Assembly: GCF_017876625.1 (NCBI RefSeq)
Contig: NZ_JAGIOH010000001.1
Span: 6,965,501-7,029,500, forward strand
Direction of reading: 5' to 3'
DNA: 64,000 bases
Source of the DNA: Streptomyces syringium
Lineage (GTDB): Bacteria; Actinomycetota; Actinomycetes; Streptomycetales; Streptomycetaceae
Each line of letters starts with the position of its first letter. Position 1 is the first letter of the stretch. The notes beneath the pieces are model-generated. The model saw nothing but the letters and a program-made list of their open reading frames with translations. It was not told where the DNA came from and searched no databases. The translations under genes and the position numbers were made by a program. Positions 16,592 to 24,991 of the stretch are shown here, piece after piece.

Positions 16592-19500
16592 GCGCCCCCA
16601 CCACAGCGCCGTCGCCGGCCGTCGGGGGGGACCGGTTCGCCACCCCCGGGGTGCACCTGCTCGTCGAGGACCAGGCACGCCGTACCCCGCACGCCGACGC
16701 GGTGCTCTGCGGTGACCAGCGCCTCGGCTACGCGGAGCTCGACCGGCGGGCCGACCGGCTCGCCCGCCGGCTGCGCCGCCACGGGGTGGGCCCGGAGGTC
16801 CGGGTGGGCATCCACCTGGCCCGCTCCGTCGAACTGGCGGTGGCGGTCCTCGCCGTCCTCAAGGCAGGCGGCGTCTGTGTCCCGCTCGACCCCGGCTACC
16901 CCCGCGACCGGCTCGCCTTCATCCTCGACGACGTCGCCGCCCCGGTCCTGCTGACCCGTCGCCACCCGGCCCCCGGGGGGCCTGTCGCGGACTACTCCGG
17001 CACCGTCGTGCATCCGGACGACCCACCGGCGGACGGACCGTGGGACGAGCCGGAGAGCGGGCCGAGGCCTGCGGAAAGCCGCCCGCTTCACCCCGCGAAC
17101 CTGGCCTGGGTGGCGTACACGTCCGGCTCGACCGGCAGGCCCAAGGGCGTCGGCCTCACCCACGGCCCCCTGGCCAACCTCGCCCTGGAGGTCGGCCGAC
17201 GGCTCGGACTGGGGCCGGGCGACCGTGTGCTGCAGTTCGCCTCCATCGGCTTCTCGGTGGCCGCCGAGGAGATCCTCTCCACATGGGTCACCGGGGCCTG
17301 CCTGGTGCTCGACCCCGAGGACTCGCTCGCCGACAGCGCCCGCCTGCGGGCCGTGACCGAGACGCAGGGCGTCACCGTCCTGCAGCTCACCCCCGCCTAC
17401 TGGTACGAGTGGTCGCGCGAGCTGGAACGCGACGGGCTGCCACGGCCTCCCGCCTCGCTGCGGCTGCTGGTCGTCGGCAGCGAGGCGGTCGCCGTCGACA
17501 AGGTCGCGGCCTGGCTGCCCACCGGCGTCCGCCTGGTGCAGGAGTACGGCGCCACCGAGGGCACCGTCTCCCAGTTGCTGTACGAGACCACCGGGCCGGC
17601 CGCCGACGTGAGCACGTGGCAGCGCGTTCCCGTCGGGACGCCGCTGGGCGGTGTGCGGGTGCACGTGCTCGACGAGCGGTTGCGCCCGGTGCCGGACGGG
17701 CGGCCCGGCGAGCTCTACATCGCCGGTGACAGCGTCTCCCGCGGCTATCTCGGGCGCCCCGGGATGACGGCCGAGCGGTTCCTCGCCGACCCCTACGGCG
17801 ACCGGCCGGGCAGCCGGATGTACCGCACCGGCGACCTCGTACGCCGCCTGGCCGACGGCAACCTCGCCTTCCTCGGCCGGACCGACCACCAGATCAAGAT
17901 CCGCGGCATACGTATCGAGCCGGGCGAGGTCGAGTCGGTCATCAGAGGCTATCCGGGGGTGACCGAGTGCGCGGTCCTGGCCCGGAGGACCGCCGCCGGG
18001 ACCGATCAGCTCTGCGCCTGCGTGGTCTGGGAGGCGGGGCAGGACGACGCGGGCCTGCGCGCGTACCTCGCCACCCGTCTCGCACCCGCGCTCGTCCCCT
18101 CCCGAGTCGTCCCCGTCCCAGGCCTCCCGCTGAACCCGAACGGCAAGGTGGACCGCCGAGCCCTGCGGCACCTGCCGCTCGACGCGGAGCCCGCCGCCCC
18201 GGGCGGCACCGCGCCGCGCACCCCGCTGGAAGCCGCACTCGCCGGGATCTGGGCGTTGACACTCGGCGTCCCCCACGTCGGCGTCGAGGACGACTTCTTC
18301 GCCCTCGGCGGCGACTCCTTGACGGCCACCCGGCTCGCGGCCCACCTGCGCGAGGCGCTCGCCGTCGACGTACGCCAGCGGACGGTCTTCGAGGCACCGA
18401 CCGTCGGCGCACTCGCGGCACTGATCTCGGCGGAGCGGAGCGCCTCCGCCGAGGACGCACGGCAGGCACCGGAGCCCACACGTGCCCCGGTGACGTCCTC
18501 CCAGCGCCGTATGTGGATCCTGCACAAGATGGCACCGTCCGGCACCGCCTACAACGACCCGGTGGTCCTGCGGCTGGAAGGCGAGCTCGACCCGGCGGCC
18601 CTGCTGGAGGCGCTGCGGCGGATCGTACGGCGGCACGCCACGCTCCGCACCACCATCGGCAATGAGGACGGGCACCCCGTACAGATCGTCGCCCCGCCCG
18701 CCACCGCCGACGCGCTCACCCTCGACAGCACCGACCTCTCCGGCCACCCCGAGAGCGCACTGCGCCGCGCGGTCGCCGAACGGGCCGGTGCCCCCTTCGA
18801 CCTCACACGCGGCCCGCTGTTCCGGGCCACCTTGCTGCGCTCAGGGCCCGACGACCACGTCCTGGTACTCGTCTTCCACCACATCGTCTTCGACGGCTGG
18901 TCGATGGACGTGCTGTTCCGCGAGCTCGCGCACCACTACCGGGAGGTCGCCGGTACGGGAGTACCGGCGGCGCTGCCGCCCCTGCCGGTGCAGTACGCGG
19001 ACCACGCCATCAGCCAGAGCCGACAGCACACGGGCCCCGTCATGGACCGGCAACTCGACTATTGGAAAGCCACCTTGGCGGGCGCTCCGCCCGTCACCAG
19101 ACTGCCCCCGGCCCGCGACGCCGCTGACGGCGGCAGCCCCAAAGGCGCGATCGTCCGTCCCTTCTCCGTCGGCCCGCACGTGGCGGCGAGACTGCGGGAG
19201 CTGGCCGCCGCCGAACGCGTCACCCCGTTCATGGTGCTGCTCGCCGGGTTCCTGGCGTTCGTCCACCGGGCCGGCGGCGCCCGCGACATGGTGGTCGGCA
19301 CCCTCCTGTCGGGCCGTGACCGCCCGGAGACCGCCGATCTGATCGGCCTGTTCACCCGCACCCTCGCCCTGCGCACCGAGCTTCCCGAGGGGACGACGTT
19401 CCGCCGGTTCCTGCCCCGCGTGAAGGAAACGGTCCAGGAGGCCATGGCCCATCAGGACGTCCCCTTCGACCGCGTCGTCGAGGAAATCCGCCCGCCCCGC

Positions 19501-19782
19501 AGCCGTCACCACAGCCCCGTCTTCCAGCTGATGTTCTCCTACGGCAGTACGACGGTCCGCAGCCCCGACCTCCCCGGGCTGACCGTGACGCCCTGGAAGA
19601 CCGACACCCGGTCCGCCAAGTTCGACGCCACCGTGATGCTGGAGGAAGACGGCGACGGCGGCTACGACGGCCTCTTCGAGTACGACCTCGCGCGCTACGA
19701 CGACACGACCGCGCGGCGCCTCACCGACGCGTTTGCGGCCTTGCTGGAATCTCTGGCGAAGGACCCCGACATGCTCCTGTGA
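16588..19782 (+). CDS. NRPS with A-T-C domain order
   Basis: This 1064-residue peptide synthetase has adenylation (about 20-525), carrier (about 550-625) and condensation (about 635-1064) domains. A-domain motifs are complete: YTSGSTGRPKGV, YGATEG, YRTGDL, and Lys520 in NPNGKVDRRAL. By hand alignment to GrsA, the residue replacing Asp235 is Ser223 (in FASIGFSVAAEEI), and Glu227 and Glu319 line the pocket where GrsA has Trp239 and Ala322. The approximate code is S-V-E-A-L-V-E-V-S-K. Loss of Asp235 argues against a normal alpha-amino acid, and the two Glu residues would suit a basic substrate. The carrier Ser577 lies in LGGDSL. The C domain has intact HHIVFDG (His764, His765, Asp769). It is the last gene of the operon and is followed by a strong hairpin. 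Confidence 0.93.
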   Translation: MSAPTTAPSPAVGGDRFATPGVHLLVEDQARRTPHADAVLCGDQRLGYAELDRRADRLARRLRRHGVGPEVRVGIHLARSVELAVAVLAVLKAGGVCVPLDPGYPRDRLAFILDDVAAPVLLTRRHPAPGGPVADYSGTVVHPDDPPADGPWDEPESGPRPAESRPLHPANLAWVAYTSGSTGRPKGVGLTHGPLANLALEVGRRLGLGPGDRVLQFASIGFSVAAEEILSTWVTGACLVLDPEDSLADSARLRAVTETQGVTVLQLTPAYWYEWSRELERDGLPRPPASLRLLVVGSEAVAVDKVAAWLPTGVRLVQEYGATEGTVSQLLYETTGPAADVSTWQRVPVGTPLGGVRVHVLDERLRPVPDGRPGELYIAGDSVSRGYLGRPGMTAERFLADPYGDRPGSRMYRTGDLVRRLADGNLAFLGRTDHQIKIRGIRIEPGEVESVIRGYPGVTECAVLARRTAAGTDQLCACVVWEAGQDDAGLRAYLATRLAPALVPSRVVPVPGLPLNPNGKVDRRALRHLPLDAEPAAPGGTAPRTPLEAALAGIWALTLGVPHVGVEDDFFALGGDSLTATRLAAHLREALAVDVRQRTVFEAPTVGALAALISAERSASAEDARQAPEPTRAPVTSSQRRMWILHKMAPSGTAYNDPVVLRLEGELDPAALLEALRRIVRRHATLRTTIGNEDGHPVQIVAPPATADALTLDSTDLSGHPESALRRAVAERAGAPFDLTRGPLFRATLLRSGPDDHVLVLVFHHIVFDGWSMDVLFRELAHHYREVAGTGVPAALPPLPVQYADHAISQSRQHTGPVMDRQLDYWKATLAGAPPVTRLPPARDAADGGSPKGAIVRPFSVGPHVAARLRELAAAERVTPFMVLLAGFLAFVHRAGGARDMVVGTLLSGRDRPETADLIGLFTRTLALRTELPEGTTFRRFLPRVKETVQEAMAHQDVPFDRVVEEIRPPRSRHHSPVFQLMFSYGSTTVRSPDLPGLTVTPWKTDTRSAKFDATVMLEEDGDGGYDGLFEYDLARYDDTTARRLTDAFAALLESLAKDPDMLL

Positions 19783-19817
19783 AGGTGCACCTCCGCTGCG
19801 CGGCGGTGTCCTCGACC

Positions 19818-19845
19818 GCCGGACGGGCCGACCGGCCCGTCCGGC
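19818..19845. terminator. Bidirectional hairpin between converging NRPS and aldehyde dehydrogenase
   Basis: Perfect 12-bp arms (GCCGGACGGGCC and GGCCCGTCCGGC) enclose a 4-nt loop, 36 bases after the synthetase stop and before the opposing dehydrogenase end. The preceding bases (CCGCTGCGCGGC, GTGTCCTC) recur beside the hairpin at 58245-58290, so this is one of a family of related terminator elements. Confidence 0.75.
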
Positions 19846-19858
19846 GAACGGGGAGGCC

Positions 19859-21286
19859 CTACGCCGTACGGGGAGAGACGTTGCGGACCGTGATCCTCGT
19901 GTACTCCAGCAGCCCCCAGTAGCCGTACTCGACCCCCGTTCCCGAGCAGCCGACCCCACCGAAGGGAGCGTCGTGGCGCAGTTCACCGTGGGTGTTGAGC
20001 CAGACGGTGCCGCATCGCAGGGCGTCGGCCGTGGTGGTGAGTTCCTCACCGGCCCCCCATACGGAGGCCCCGAGGCCGTAGGGCGTCGCGTTGGCGCGCT
20101 CCACGGCCTGCGCCACCTCGTCGTAGGCGATCACCGGGATCACCGGGCCGAACTGCTCCTCCACCTCCAGACGGCTGCCCTCGGGCAGATCGGTGACCAC
20201 GGTCGGGGGATAGAAGTGCCCTTCTCCTTCGGGGCACTTGCCGCGCGCGGTCACCCGGGCACCCGCGGCCACCGCCTCCTCCACCATGGACGCAACGGAG
20301 TCCCGCTGCGCACGGGAGACCAGTGGCCCCAGCTCCGTGCCCGCCGTGAGCCCGGGCCCCACGACCGCCGAGGAGGCCAGCCCGCCCAGTGCGTCCAGCA
20401 GCTGTTCCCGGAGCCCGCGTGGCACATAGACGCGTTTGACGGCGGCGCAGAACTGGCCGTTGTTCACCAGCGCGGCGTGGAAGAGGGGCCCGGCCACAGC
20501 GGCGATGTCGGTGCCGGGCAGCACGATCGCCGGGTCGTTGCCGCCGAGTTCGAGGACGACGGGGGTGAAGGTCTCGGCGGCCTGCCGGGCGATGGCCCGG
20601 CCGGTGGCCGGGGAGCCGGTGAAGGAGATCATCCCGACGCCCGGGCTCGCCGTGAGGGCCGCGCCGAGGGAGCCGTCCCCGGAGATGACGTTCAGCACTC
20701 CGGCCGGCAGCACCTCCCGGAGCAGCTCACCCATCCGCAGGACGGTCAACGGTGTCTCGGGAGAGGGCTTGAGCACCACCGTGTTGCCCGCCAGCAGCGC
20801 GGGAGCGACTTTGCAGACACTGAGGATGACGGGAAAGTTGGAGGGGGAGACGGCCGCCACGACGCCGTGCGGTGCGCGCGACAGGGTGACGTGGGAGCCC
20901 TGGTCATCGGTGAAGGACTCCACCGGGAGGACCAGTTCGGCGGTGTGGCGGAACCAGTCCACGGCCCGCCGCACCTCGGCCCGGGCGTCCCGCAGCGGCT
21001 TGCCCTGCTCCCGGGTGAGCAGCAGGGCCAGCTCCTCGGTGTACGGGGACAGGACGTCCCCGCAGGCGAGCAGGTATTCCTGCCGGGTGCTCCCCGGCAG
21101 GTCGGCCCAGGCGGGGAAGGCGGTGTTGCACGAACGCACGGCCCGTGCGAGCAGGCCGGGAGTGCACCGTGGAGCGTGTGCGAAGGGCCGGGCGAGCGCC
21201 GGGTCCTCCACGGGCAGCCCTGTCGGCTCCCCTTCGACTGCGTGCCCGTCGACGGTCATCGTGACGGTCGGCCTGGCGTTTCCCAT
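19859..21286 (-). CDS. Aldehyde dehydrogenase family protein
   Basis: This 475-residue NAD(P)-dependent aldehyde dehydrogenase carries the cofactor motif FTGSPATGRAIA, the catalytic Glu in LELGGNDPA, and the nucleophilic Cys in NNGQFCAAVKRVYVP. It oxidises an aldehyde to an acid. The ATG at 21286 follows GGAGGAGGG at a normal distance. Longer in-frame extensions to 21595 cross the promoter region and were not accepted. It converges on the synthetase and diverges from the free carrier protein. It might turn a product of the zinc alcohol dehydrogenase into the acid that the A domain activates, but that is inference from position. Confidence 0.9.
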   Translation of the reverse strand: MGNARPTVTMTVDGHAVEGEPTGLPVEDPALARPFAHAPRCTPGLLARAVRSCNTAFPAWADLPGSTRQEYLLACGDVLSPYTEELALLLTREQGKPLRDARAEVRRAVDWFRHTAELVLPVESFTDDQGSHVTLSRAPHGVVAAVSPSNFPVILSVCKVAPALLAGNTVVLKPSPETPLTVLRMGELLREVLPAGVLNVISGDGSLGAALTASPGVGMISFTGSPATGRAIARQAAETFTPVVLELGGNDPAIVLPGTDIAAVAGPLFHAALVNNGQFCAAVKRVYVPRGLREQLLDALGGLASSAVVGPGLTAGTELGPLVSRAQRDSVASMVEEAVAAGARVTARGKCPEGEGHFYPPTVVTDLPEGSRLEVEEQFGPVIPVIAYDEVAQAVERANATPYGLGASVWGAGEELTTTADALRCGTVWLNTHGELRHDAPFGGVGCSGTGVEYGYWGLLEYTRITVRNVSPRTA

Positions 21287-21594
21287 CGGGCCCTCCTCCA
21301 GGGTCGGTTCGGGCCGTGGGCGGGTGACGCGCACGCGGTACGGCCCGGGTTTATGGGTGAGTGCGGAACACGGACGCACGGGAAAAGGGGCGAGGCGATA
21401 TCGCGCGGGGCCTGTCTCTCCGGTGAGAGGCCCGTCGTCGGCCGGCCGGGTTCGCGGCTCGGATCGTTCCGGCAAGCGCCCTACCAGAAGAGTAATACAC
21501 ATCAACGGTGGGCAGCAGTAGGGGAGTTGGGATCTCGTCGCGAAATCGGGTTTCCGTAGAAGATGGTTGCGGCAATGATCCTGATGTGGTTTCA

Positions 21595-21612
21595 TCGCTT
21601 ACTGGTAAGCGA
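21595..21612. promoter_or_regulatory. Perfect palindrome upstream of the free carrier-protein gene
   Basis: TCGCTTAC and GTAAGCGA form perfect 8-bp arms around a TG centre, 42 bases before the carrier-protein start and in the divergent region (21287-21654) shared with the aldehyde dehydrogenase. The region is unusually A/T-rich for this genome. The shape fits an operator for a dimeric regulator such as a TetR or GntR protein. No regulator gene lies beside it. No convincing gene is seen in the rest of the gap. Confidence 0.5.
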
Positions 21613-21654
21613 AAAGGAAATCAGTCAAGCGCGCACATTCCATTTGGGGGATCT

Positions 21655-22023
21655 GTGGCGGACGATTCAGTGTTCCAAAATACCGCGACTTCTACTGTGC
21701 CGACCCACGTAGCACCATCGGGAAAGCCACTCGCCGTCGAAGCGGTGGCGGAGGCGGTTCGCAGGATCTGGGCCGAGGTGCTGGAAGTGGAAGTCGAATC
21801 GATCGACATTCATCACAGCGATTTCTTCGAACTCGGCGGCTACTCGCTTCTCGCGCTGCAATCCATCGGCAGACTGCTGGCGGAATACGGCATCGACGAG
21901 GTCGCGTCCGTGGAGCTCGAGGGCGCACTGCTCAACAGGCTCTTCGAGGACGCGACGCCCATGGCCCAGGCGCAGTGCCTGGTGGCCGGCGGGGCGGCGC
22001 CGGGCGGTGATGCCGGGCCCTGA
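21655..22023 (+). CDS. Free-standing peptidyl/acyl carrier protein
   Basis: This 122-residue protein is a single carrier domain. The phosphopantetheine site is Ser64 in FFELGGYSLLALQ, and IRRIWAEVLEVEV-type and VASVELEGALLNRLFE-type helices surround it. The GTG at 21655 follows GGGGGAT at a short spacing. The frame stays open upstream to 21508, but that part reads as non-coding. The C-terminal 25 residues are a flexible Ala/Gly-rich tail. It probably carries an aminoacyl or acyl group for one of the free condensation domains at the left of the window. No partner adenylation domain sits beside it. Confidence 0.85.
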   Translation: MADDSVFQNTATSTVPTHVAPSGKPLAVEAVAEAVRRIWAEVLEVEVESIDIHHSDFFELGGYSLLALQSIGRLLAEYGIDEVASVELEGALLNRLFEDATPMAQAQCLVAGGAAPGGDAGP

Positions 22024-22061
22024 GCGCCGGCTCGTCACGCAGCCATGGGCGTCCCGGGCGG

Positions 22062-22253
22062 TCACGGTGCCGACAGGTCGCGGACCTGCCGGTCGTACTC
22101 CTCCAGCACCTGACGCAGCTGGGCGAGGGCTTCGGCGGGCAGCTCCGGGGGTTCGGACTCCGTGACGTAACGGGCGGCCGCGGCCAGGGCCGCCAGTTCG
22201 TACGCGTGGAAAGTCCCCCGGAGCACCGTCGGGCGGACTCTCTCCAGTTCCAT
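22062..22253 (-). CDS. Small protein of unknown function
   Basis: This 63-residue open frame begins 3 bases after the stop of the AhpD-like gene on the same strand. It encodes a helical, Leu/Ala/Glu-rich polypeptide (LAALAAAARYVTESEP...LRQVLEEYDRQV) with no motif I recognise. The ribosome-binding site is weak, so translation would rely on coupling to the gene before it. The tight spacing and plausible amino-acid composition are the only support. It could be an accessory subunit of the AhpD-like protein or a chance frame. Confidence 0.45.
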   Translation of the reverse strand: MELERVRPTVLRGTFHAYELAALAAAARYVTESEPPELPAEALAQLRQVLEEYDRQVRDLSAP

Positions 22254-22256
22254 CGG

Positions 22257-22652
22257 TCAGCCCTGGGACCGCACGTAGTCGACGACCTGCGCCAGCTCGG
22301 CGGCGAAGTCGTCGTAGTCCTCCTGCATGCCGTTGATGTACGCGCTCCAGCCCAGGCTCGCCTTCGCGTAGTGCACGGCCTCCTGGATCTCCTCGTCCGT
22401 GGCGCCGAAGAGCTTGGCGGCCTCGGTGTGGAACAGGCTGCAGTAGCGGCACTTGGTCTCGGCGTGCAGACCGACGCCGATCAGTTCCTTGTACTTGTTG
22501 GGTATGAGCGTCTCGCCGAGCTCCATCTTCTTGAAGATCTCCCACTCGGGTGCGAGCAGCTCGGTCGGGATGGTCGAGAAGAAGTGCGGGACGAGGCCCA
22601 GGGTCTGCTTGATGTCGGCTTCGATCTCGCCGCGGTTGACTGTGGCAGCCAT
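22257..22652 (-). CDS. AhpD/carboxymuconolactone decarboxylase-family protein
   Basis: This 131-residue all-helical protein has the AhpD-type active-site pattern Glu...Cys-x-x-Cys...His in LHAETKCRYCSLFHTEAAKLFG. AhpD-like proteins reduce peroxiredoxins or use the redox pair directly to remove peroxides, while other family members have lost the Cys pair and decarboxylate lactones. With both Cys present, a redox role is more likely. The ATG follows AGGAGGGAGCC. It sits at the right border of the biosynthetic cluster, head to tail with the carrier protein, and could protect against oxidants or belong to unrelated metabolism. Confidence 0.85.
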   Translation of the reverse strand: MAATVNRGEIEADIKQTLGLVPHFFSTIPTELLAPEWEIFKKMELGETLIPNKYKELIGVGLHAETKCRYCSLFHTEAAKLFGATDEEIQEAVHYAKASLGWSAYINGMQEDYDDFAAELAQVVDYVRSQG

Positions 22653-23152
22653 GACGGCTCCCTCCTGGTGGAGGCGCCGCCGTGCCCGCCCGGGGCCCGT
22701 TCGTGCTGGTCACGAGCTGGGAGGCACCGAGACCCGGCAGGGTGCGACACATGGCGAACTCTGCGACACTCGCGGCCCTCACCTTCAACTCAAGCACGGT
22801 GAGGCCGCGCTGTCACGGTGACCATGGTTATGCATCGTGAGTGAAGGTGTCCGATGCGTGACCGGTTGACCCCCGGCCGCCCCCGGACGTCCGGGCGACC
22901 ACCCGGAGCGCGGCCCCGACCGCGGGCTCGACTTTGGCCCGGAAGCAGACGCGGCCGACTACCCGGCGCCACCACGGCGGACGCGCCCGCCGTGGTGGCG
23001 CCGGATCCACCGGCGCTCCGACCGGGCGCCGGCGGCCGGCAGCAGGCCCCGGCACCGGACCTGGCGGCGGCCCCGCCTGGCGCTGCCCCTCGCTTGTTCT
23101 CGGCATGATCCATCCCCCTGTGCTGTGGTGTGTGTGATGCGTGTGGTGGCCG
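22653..23152. other. 500-base stretch without a convincing gene
   Basis: Several Arg/Pro-rich open frames cross this stretch on both strands, but none has convincing codon use. The best candidate, a 92-codon minus-strand frame at 22828-23106, has a plausible AGGGGG site yet is crossed by the strong hairpin at 22963-23004. The part next to 22653 should contain the promoter of the AhpD-like gene. Confidence 0.5.
22963..23004 (-). terminator. Strong hairpin downstream of the alpha/beta hydrolase
   Basis: Perfect 18-bp arms (CCGGCGCCACCACGGCGG and its complement) flank a 6-nt loop. It lies about 150 bases beyond the hydrolase stop and would end transcription from the minus strand before the AhpD-like gene. 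Confidence 0.7.
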
Positions 23153-23944
23153 TCAGCCGACGGCGGGAGCCGGCGGCATCTGGGCGAGCGCGGCCCGCAG
23201 CGCCGCGGTGAACTCGGCCGGCCGTTCCTGGTGCGGAAGGTGGCCCGCCCCGGCGATCACGCTCACCCCGGCGCCCGGCGTGAGCGCGGCGCAGGTCCGC
23301 GCCACGTCCAGCGGGATCTGGGGGTCGAGCTCGCCGTGGATGTAGTGGACCGGCACCCTCAGACCCGGCAGCAGCGGCCGCGGGTCGTAGGAGGCGAAGG
23401 CCGGGAGCTGGTCGTCGACGTAGACGCCCGAGTCGAGGACCTGGCGGACCGTCCAGTCGATCAGCGCCGGGTGGGTGCCCGGGGCGTACCACTCGGGCAC
23501 CCACCCGGCGACCGTGCCGGCCCGGTCGCGACGCAGCCCCTCGACCGGACCGCCGAGCAGACCGGGCATCGTCGAAGGCCAGTAGGCGGGCCCGTCCACC
23601 GGGACCACGCCCGCGACCAGCTCCGGGTGGCGCGCGCCCAGCTCGGTCGCGAAGACGCCGGCGATCGACGAGCCGACGACGACCGGACGGTCCAGGCGCA
23701 GCGCGCCGACGAGCGCGACGAGATCGGCGACCACCCCGTCGATGGTGTTGCCCCGGGCGGGCCGGGCCGACCGGCCGCAGCCGCGCCAGTCGACGGTGAC
23801 GACCCGGTGGTCCCGGACGAGGTCGGGCAACTGGGCGCCCCACACCCGGCCGCTGGTCGCCCAGCCGTGCAGCAACAGCAGGGGCCGCCCGGTGCCCTCG
23901 TCCTCGTAGTGGAGCGTGGTGCCGTTCACATCCACGTACGTCAT
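23153..23944 (-). CDS. Alpha/beta-fold hydrolase
   Basis: This 263-residue hydrolase has the oxyanion segment LLLHGWATSGRVW, the nucleophile elbow VVGSSIAG (GxSxG), an acidic residue in YIHGELDPQIP, and a catalytic His in IAGAGHLPHQERP. The family covers esterases, epoxide hydrolases and C-C hydrolases, and nothing here fixes the substrate. There is no signal peptide, so it is cytoplasmic. The gene is divergent from a LysR regulator, with about 170 bases between starts, and is probably its target. Confidence 0.88.
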   Translation of the reverse strand: MTYVDVNGTTLHYEDEGTGRPLLLLHGWATSGRVWGAQLPDLVRDHRVVTVDWRGCGRSARPARGNTIDGVVADLVALVGALRLDRPVVVGSSIAGVFATELGARHPELVAGVVPVDGPAYWPSTMPGLLGGPVEGLRRDRAGTVAGWVPEWYAPGTHPALIDWTVRQVLDSGVYVDDQLPAFASYDPRPLLPGLRVPVHYIHGELDPQIPLDVARTCAALTPGAGVSVIAGAGHLPHQERPAEFTAALRAALAQMPPAPAVG

Positions 23945-24055
23945 GCCGACTCCTTCGGTCGCTGGTGTGCCGTGCGCCGGTGTGTGGTCCGCCGGCGTGC
24001 CCCCACCTCATCGCGATCACGACCGGCGACCAAGGGGGGAACCGCGCATACACTC

Positions 24056-24070
24056 ATCACGACAAGTGAT
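24056..24070. promoter_or_regulatory. Candidate LysR-type operator (T-N11-A)
   Basis: ATCAC and GTGAT arms around GACAA form a 15-bp dyad with T-N11-A spacing, the classical LysR recognition shape. It lies in the divergent promoter between the hydrolase (start 23944) and the LysR gene (start 24113), where autoregulators of this family normally bind. Confidence 0.5.
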
Positions 24071-24112
24071 CAATCGCGGCCGCTGCCGCGCCGGCCGGGC
24101 AACGGGGTGGGC

Positions 24113-24991
24113 ATGGAGATCCGGCAGCTGCGCTACTTCCTGACCGTGGCCGAGGAGCTGCACTTCGGACGGGCCGCCGAGCGGCTGCACATCGTGCAGT
24201 CGGCGGTCAGCCAGCAGGTGCGCCGGCTGGAGCGGGAGCTGGACGTCCCGCTGTTCGACCGCACCACCCGGACCGTGCGGCTCACCGAGGCGGGCCGACG
24301 GCTGCTGCCGCACGCCCGCGAGGTACTGGCCGCGCGGTCGCGGGCCCTGGCGGCGATCGACGAGCTGCGCGCGGAGCGGGCCGGAACGCTGCGGCTCGGC
24401 TCGAGCTCCGGGCTGGGCGTGCGGCTGGACACCGTCCTCGCCGCGTTCGCCCGGCTCGCCCCCGGCGCCCAGCTGGAGCTGGTCACCGGCACCACCGACG
24501 ACCGTCTGAAGCGGGTGCGGTCCGGCGAGCTGGACGCGACACTGCTGCGCGGCGAGCGGACGGAGCCGGAGCTGGAGATGCTGCCGCTGTGGCACGACCC
24601 GCTCATGGTCGCCCTGCCCGCCCGCCACGACCTCGCGGTGCGCGGCGTGATCGACATGGCCGATCTCGCCGCCCTGCCCCTGCGGCTGTCCTCGCGGTCC
24701 CGCAATCCCGCGCTGTACGACCTGGTGACACGGTCCTGCCGGGCGGCCGGATTCGAGCCGCGGTTCGGCGCGGAGTTCACGACCGCCCAGGACACCCTGG
24801 CCGGCATCGGCTTCGGCAAGCCGTCCTGGACGGTGTTCTACGCCCCGCACGCCGACCAGCTCCCGGTCCCCGGCGTCGTCTTCCGCCCGCTGCGCGACCC
24901 CGCCCCGGCCATGCGCACGTACCTCGCCGTGCGGCCCGATCCGCCCCGCGCCGGGCTGCGCGCCCTGATCGAGGCGTGCCACACCGCGTAA
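24113..24991 (+). CDS. LysR-family transcriptional regulator
   Basis: This 292-residue protein starts with the LysR winged-helix domain (MEIRQLRYFLTVAEELHFGRAAERLHIVQS, split here at residues 1-30). The rest of the HTH is SAVSQQVRRLERELDVPLFDR, and a periplasmic-binding-protein-like effector domain follows. The ATG at 24113 was chosen because the family N-terminus begins exactly there. Upstream open frame is non-coding. It is divergent from the hydrolase and has a T-N11-A dyad 42 bases upstream, so it probably controls both genes in response to a small ligand. Confidence 0.92.
   Translation: MEIRQLRYFLTVAEELHFGRAAERLHIVQSAVSQQVRRLERELDVPLFDRTTRTVRLTEAGRRLLPHAREVLAARSRALAAIDELRAERAGTLRLGSSSGLGVRLDTVLAAFARLAPGAQLELVTGTTDDRLKRVRSGELDATLLRGERTEPELEMLPLWHDPLMVALPARHDLAVRGVIDMADLAALPLRLSSRSRNPALYDLVTRSCRAAGFEPRFGAEFTTAQDTLAGIGFGKPSWTVFYAPHADQLPVPGVVFRPLRDPAPAMRTYLAVRPDPPRAGLRALIEACHTA

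Noticed and set aside
16027..18747. 906-codon minus-strand frame opposite the NRPS
   Set aside because: It is a shadow frame. All NRPS motifs are on the plus strand with correct codon bias.
21508..21654. In-frame extension upstream of the carrier-protein start
   Set aside because: Its codon pattern is non-coding, it contains the palindromic promoter element, and the GTG at 21655 has a suitable ribosome-binding site.
22828..23106. 92-codon minus-strand frame with a plausible AGGGGG ribosome-binding site
   Set aside because: The protein is Pro/Arg-rich with no recognisable motif, and a perfect 18-bp terminator-like hairpin crosses it.
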